Below are positions 43,510 to 46,418 of a DNA stretch of 46,418 bases, piece by piece. Every line of letters begins with the position of its first letter. Position 1 is the stretch's first letter. The DNA is from Coriobacteriaceae bacterium (GTDB lineage: Bacteria; Actinomycetota; Coriobacteriia; Coriobacteriales; Eggerthellaceae). Both the position numbers and the translations under genes were made by a program. The notes under the pieces were generated by a model that was not told the origin of the DNA, did no database searches, and saw nothing but the letters and a program-made list of their open reading frames with translations. The stretch is from positions 52,419-98,836 of the forward strand of contig SUUE01000007.1 of NCBI GenBank assembly GCA_015062685.1, in the 5' to 3' direction.

Positions 43510-46418
43510 ATGAAGAACGCGAGCATCGTACGGGAAGAAGCCGAATCGCAACAGGCGCGAGGAGTCGCGCTGTCGCGTCGGTCGTTCATCGAGCTGTCAG
43601 TTGGCGCCATCGCCGTGCTGCCGGCAGTTTCCGGAGGCTTCGTCTCGCCCTTCGCGGCCGAGAAGGCGTACGCCGCGGAAAACGTCGCGAACGCCACCAA
43701 GATCGTCATCGCGAAGAGCTACGAAGCGGGCTTCATCGTGGCGGACATGACCGACGGCAAGAAAGTCCCGGTTGCCGGCGCCAACGTGACGATCACGTCG
43801 CAGTTCAATAAGAAGAAATTTTCGGGCACGACCGACAGCTCGGGGCGCCTCATGGTCGACATTCGCGATTTGGCAAAGAAGGAGACCGTCGACGGCGTGG
43901 ACCGCTACTCCTTCTACGCCCAGGTAGACGTTGACGCCAAGGGGTACCGCAGGTTCCGCACCCACCGCGTCTCGGTCCAAGGCGCCCGCGGGGTCCTCCT
44001 ACCCACGCGGAAGCTTGGCCTCGAAATGCTGTACCCCGTGGCCGTTTCGTTCGATAGCTGGGACGTGCTCTACACCAAGAACGAGTTCGCGGTCACCGAT
44101 GCGAACGACCTCAAGCACACCATGCGCATCGAGCTCGCCACCGGCCTCGACTCCCCCATAACGGTTCGCATCGTGCACGACGGCGACGAGAAGGTAGTCG
44201 TCGAGAATAAGGAGGTCGTGCCCAAGCATGCAGAGGCGAGCACGGAGCTGAGCGGCTATTTTCTCCTCGCAACCCACGAGAGCACGTTCCCCAAAACAGG
44301 AACGTATCACATGGTGATACTCCAAGGATCGAGCACGTACACCGTACCGCTCGGGTTGTCCACGTGCGCTTCTCCCACGGGCGCCACGATGCCCTCCAGC
44401 ACGAAGACGTATCTCTCTCCGTTCAACACGGGCAGCATGAAGCCCAAGATCGAGATACCGAAGAGCGTTCCCGTCATCGGCGGCGACTCGCTCGAGGTGT
44501 GGACCCCCGACTTGGACCTTGACGTGGCGTTCGACCCCTTCGGCTACTTCAAGATCGCCTACAAATCGGAGGAGTGGGGCTACAAGTCCAAAGACGGCCA
44601 GCCCGACCCCAACGCATGGAAGAGCCATCCGCGCAAGACCTACGCCGAGCAATACGAGAAGGTGAAGGAAGCGCGCCAGAAGATGATGAAGAGCTACGGC
44701 GACGCGAAGCGCAAGGAGGGCGTCTTCAAGAAGGCCGGCTTCACGAGCAACCTCTCCGCCACCGCCATGTTCGCGGGCATCCTCGCAGGGCGCTGGGCCA
44801 TAGACAGCGGCCTTTGGCGCGGGCTGCTCGGAGTGCAGGGCACGCTCGCGTTCAACTTCTCCTATGCACAGCAGTTCATGGCGGGCCCGATTCCGGTAGT
44901 CGTCGAGTTCGGCTTCAACGCGAGCATTACGCTGGGGTTGGAGGTGGCCGTTTCGACGCCCGAGATCTTCTCGCCATCGAAGTACCGCATGGACTACGTC
45001 AACACGGGAATCAGCCTCACGATACCAATCAGCCTCTCGCTCTCGCTCGGCCTGGGCGTCAAGGGCGTTGTGACGGTCTCGATCCAGGGCGTGGCGGGCT
45101 TCACGCTGTTCGTACACTGCGGGCCGCTTCCCAGCAACGCCACCAAGGAGATGACGAACCCCCATGTCGTACTGGGCTTGAAGCTCCAGGCTAACGTCGT
45201 GGCCCAGGCGCTCATCTTCACCGTCACGCACCTCCTCTGGGAATGGAACAAGCCGGCGTTCCGCGACAACTGGAAGCCGCAGATCTCGGGCCAGTCCGAC
45301 CTGTCTGCGCAAGCCGATGAGGGCGAAGGGTCGTGGGACACCATCTTCGGCAACATGGACAACATGTCGATCATCACCGAGGAGAGCCTCGGGGAAGGCT
45401 CGGAGTTCGAGATCGAATGGAAGTCCCAGGAAATCAACGGGGCCATCACGGAAGAGCAAGTGGACCAGCTCGGCGATGAAGAGGACGACGAAAGCTGGAT
45501 CTACTGGGGCGATTGCCTGAACGAAGGCGACGATGACTCGTCCTATTGGCTCGACATCGACGAAGGCGACGAAGAGGGCGACAACGCATCGGGCTTCGTC
45601 TTCAACGCGGATGGTTCGGCGTCCGGATGGGGAACCTGGTGGAGCGACGCCGGCGAAGACCCCGTGGTGGGCGGCCAATCGCTCTCCGCGCAATCGAACG
45701 ACGAGAACGCCCCGGCAAGCCCGCAGAAGCTCGAACGCCGCGTCATCGAGTGCGTGACCGACGACGGCATCCCCTACCAGATGACGGCATTCGGGGTCGC
45801 CACCACAGGCCAGAGCGGCCAGGACAGCTCCGCGACGTACGTGTCGGAGGGGCAAGGGGGCCTCGCGGCAGGCAGCTCGCCCGCCCTCTCCGGCCAGTCG
45901 CAGCTGACGGCCCAAGCGCAGCCCAGGCGCTTCCGCCATTGCACGGTGAAACGCAAGCCCGACAAGATCGCCGGTAGCAAGACGACGGTGACCCGCCCCG
46001 ACCCAGCGGCGCCGGCGAAGATCGCGAGCAACGTCGGGCTCGTGCCGCAATGCGACATGAAGATCCTCCAGAACGTGTTCAGCGACCCGCGCTCGAAGGT
46101 CGTGAAGCTCTACGAGAGCAGCTACCTGTTCCGCATCGCGGCAGTCGACATCAAGGGCGCGAACGGCGCGACCCTCAAGCGCACGCGCATCGTCGCGCAG
46201 AAAATCGTCGCAACGGGCCAGAAGGCCGAACCCATGCGCGTGCTCGACTTCAAGCACACGTACGCCCAGAACGCCAGCCTCGACCGACTGGACGGGCGCG
46301 ACGACCTGTTCGACTACGATTTCGACATCCGCGTGCGCACCGAAGGCAGCTACATCACCGAGCTCGACCTGTTCGTCATCTCGGGCAAGCGCGCGAACGG
46401 CAACAACACGACCATCGG
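43510..46418 (+). CDS. Tat-exported giant surface protein, cut by window edge
   Basis: The frame is open from ATG 43510 (GAGGAAAAGAGG upstream) to the window end: 969 residues with no stop. Residues 23-29 are SRRSFIE, a Tat motif, followed by a hydrophobic stretch and AYAAEN, a likely cleavage site. A carboxypeptidase-regulatory-like domain comes next (VAGANVTITSQF, TTDSSGRLMVDIRD). The middle (about 430-540) has long hydrophobic beta strands (SYAQQFMAGPIPVVVEFGFN, SITLGLEVAVS, ISLTIPISLSLSLGLG). An acidic Trp/Asp-rich stretch and a Gln/Ser/Ala linker follow, then a further basic beta region (RRFRHCTVKRKPDKI). I do not recognise the overall family. A TTGACA at 43401 has no convincing -10. Translating antisense gives a long false frame. 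Confidence 0.88.
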   Translation, partial: MKNASIVREEAESQQARGVALSRRSFIELSVGAIAVLPAVSGGFVSPFAAEKAYAAENVANATKIVIAKSYEAGFIVADMTDGKKVPVAGANVTITSQFNKKKFSGTTDSSGRLMVDIRDLAKKETVDGVDRYSFYAQVDVDAKGYRRFRTHRVSVQGARGVLLPTRKLGLEMLYPVAVSFDSWDVLYTKNEFAVTDANDLKHTMRIELATGLDSPITVRIVHDGDEKVVVENKEVVPKHAEASTELSGYFLLATHESTFPKTGTYHMVILQGSSTYTVPLGLSTCASPTGATMPSSTKTYLSPFNTGSMKPKIEIPKSVPVIGGDSLEVWTPDLDLDVAFDPFGYFKIAYKSEEWGYKSKDGQPDPNAWKSHPRKTYAEQYEKVKEARQKMMKSYGDAKRKEGVFKKAGFTSNLSATAMFAGILAGRWAIDSGLWRGLLGVQGTLAFNFSYAQQFMAGPIPVVVEFGFNASITLGLEVAVSTPEIFSPSKYRMDYVNTGISLTIPISLSLSLGLGVKGVVTVSIQGVAGFTLFVHCGPLPSNATKEMTNPHVVLGLKLQANVVAQALIFTVTHLLWEWNKPAFRDNWKPQISGQSDLSAQADEGEGSWDTIFGNMDNMSIITEESLGEGSEFEIEWKSQEINGAITEEQVDQLGDEEDDESWIYWGDCLNEGDDDSSYWLDIDEGDEEGDNASGFVFNADGSASGWGTWWSDAGEDPVVGGQSLSAQSNDENAPASPQKLERRVIECVTDDGIPYQMTAFGVATTGQSGQDSSATYVSEGQGGLAAGSSPALSGQSQLTAQAQPRRFRHCTVKRKPDKIAGSKTTVTRPDPAAPAKIASNVGLVPQCDMKILQNVFSDPRSKVVKLYESSYLFRIAAVDIKGANGATLKRTRIVAQKIVATGQKAEPMRVLDFKHTYAQNASLDRLDGRDDLFDYDFDIRVRTEGSYITELDLFVISGKRANGNNTTI

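Noticed and set aside
43999..46257. 752-codon open frame on the minus strand
   Set aside because: It is antisense to the Tat-exported protein. The plus frame has a ribosome site, a Tat signal and domain structure; the minus frame shows only the Arg/Leu/Val/His-rich composition typical of GC-rich shadows.

Overview
The window is high-GC bacterial chromosome that reads like a gut actinobacterium of the Eggerthellaceae (class Coriobacteriia). The reasons are the GC-rich codon use, many GTG starts, very large secreted beta-helix and Tat-exported surface proteins, a molybdopterin oxidoreductase of the transhydroxylase/catechol dehydroxylase kind, and a complete trp operon behind a T-box leader. 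This placement is inference; there is no rRNA in the window.

Layout. 1-2.5 kb: a cut-off membrane-anchored protein, a Fic-fold protein whose catalytic motif has decayed, a SlyD-like FKBP and hairpin repeats. 2.5-4.6 kb (minus): a phenylacetate-CoA ligase-like enzyme coupled to a LysR ligand-binding domain that has no DNA-binding domain. 4.7-12.5 kb (plus): promoter, tryptophan T-box and trpEGDCFBA, followed by a full-length LysR regulator whose sensor domain resembles the headless one. 12.5-15.9 kb (minus): alaS and an IMPACT/YigZ protein. 16.3-23.2 kb (plus): a homocysteine-methyltransferase-fold protein lacking its zinc cysteines, a small protein, an MscS channel, a candidate 6S RNA, rarA, a DUF948-like protein, an AI-2E-family permease, truA and a 60-residue protein. 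Then galU (minus), a Veg-like protein and tRNA-Ala(CGC).

24.7-32.5 kb looks like an integrated metabolic island. A 50-bp repeat made of the tRNA-Ala 3' end plus its terminator recurs, 47/50 identical, 7.7 kb downstream. Between the copies lie a SlyD-like FKBP, a TetR regulator, a two-subunit molybdoenzyme closely resembling pyrogallol-phloroglucinol transhydroxylase, an unknown 97-residue protein, a short-chain dehydrogenase and two VOC-fold proteins. Together they suggest a pathway that rearranges or reduces a phenolic or other cyclic compound. No integrase remains.

32.5-46.4 kb is cell-surface biology: a zinc-ribbon protein, a roughly 1,966-residue wall-anchored beta-helix protein interrupted by a frameshift in a G6 tract, a lipoprotein carrying a phosphatidylserine decarboxylase domain, a sodium:neurotransmitter-type symporter with a terminator in its leader, a PepSY lipoprotein, and a Tat-exported giant protein that runs off the end of the window.
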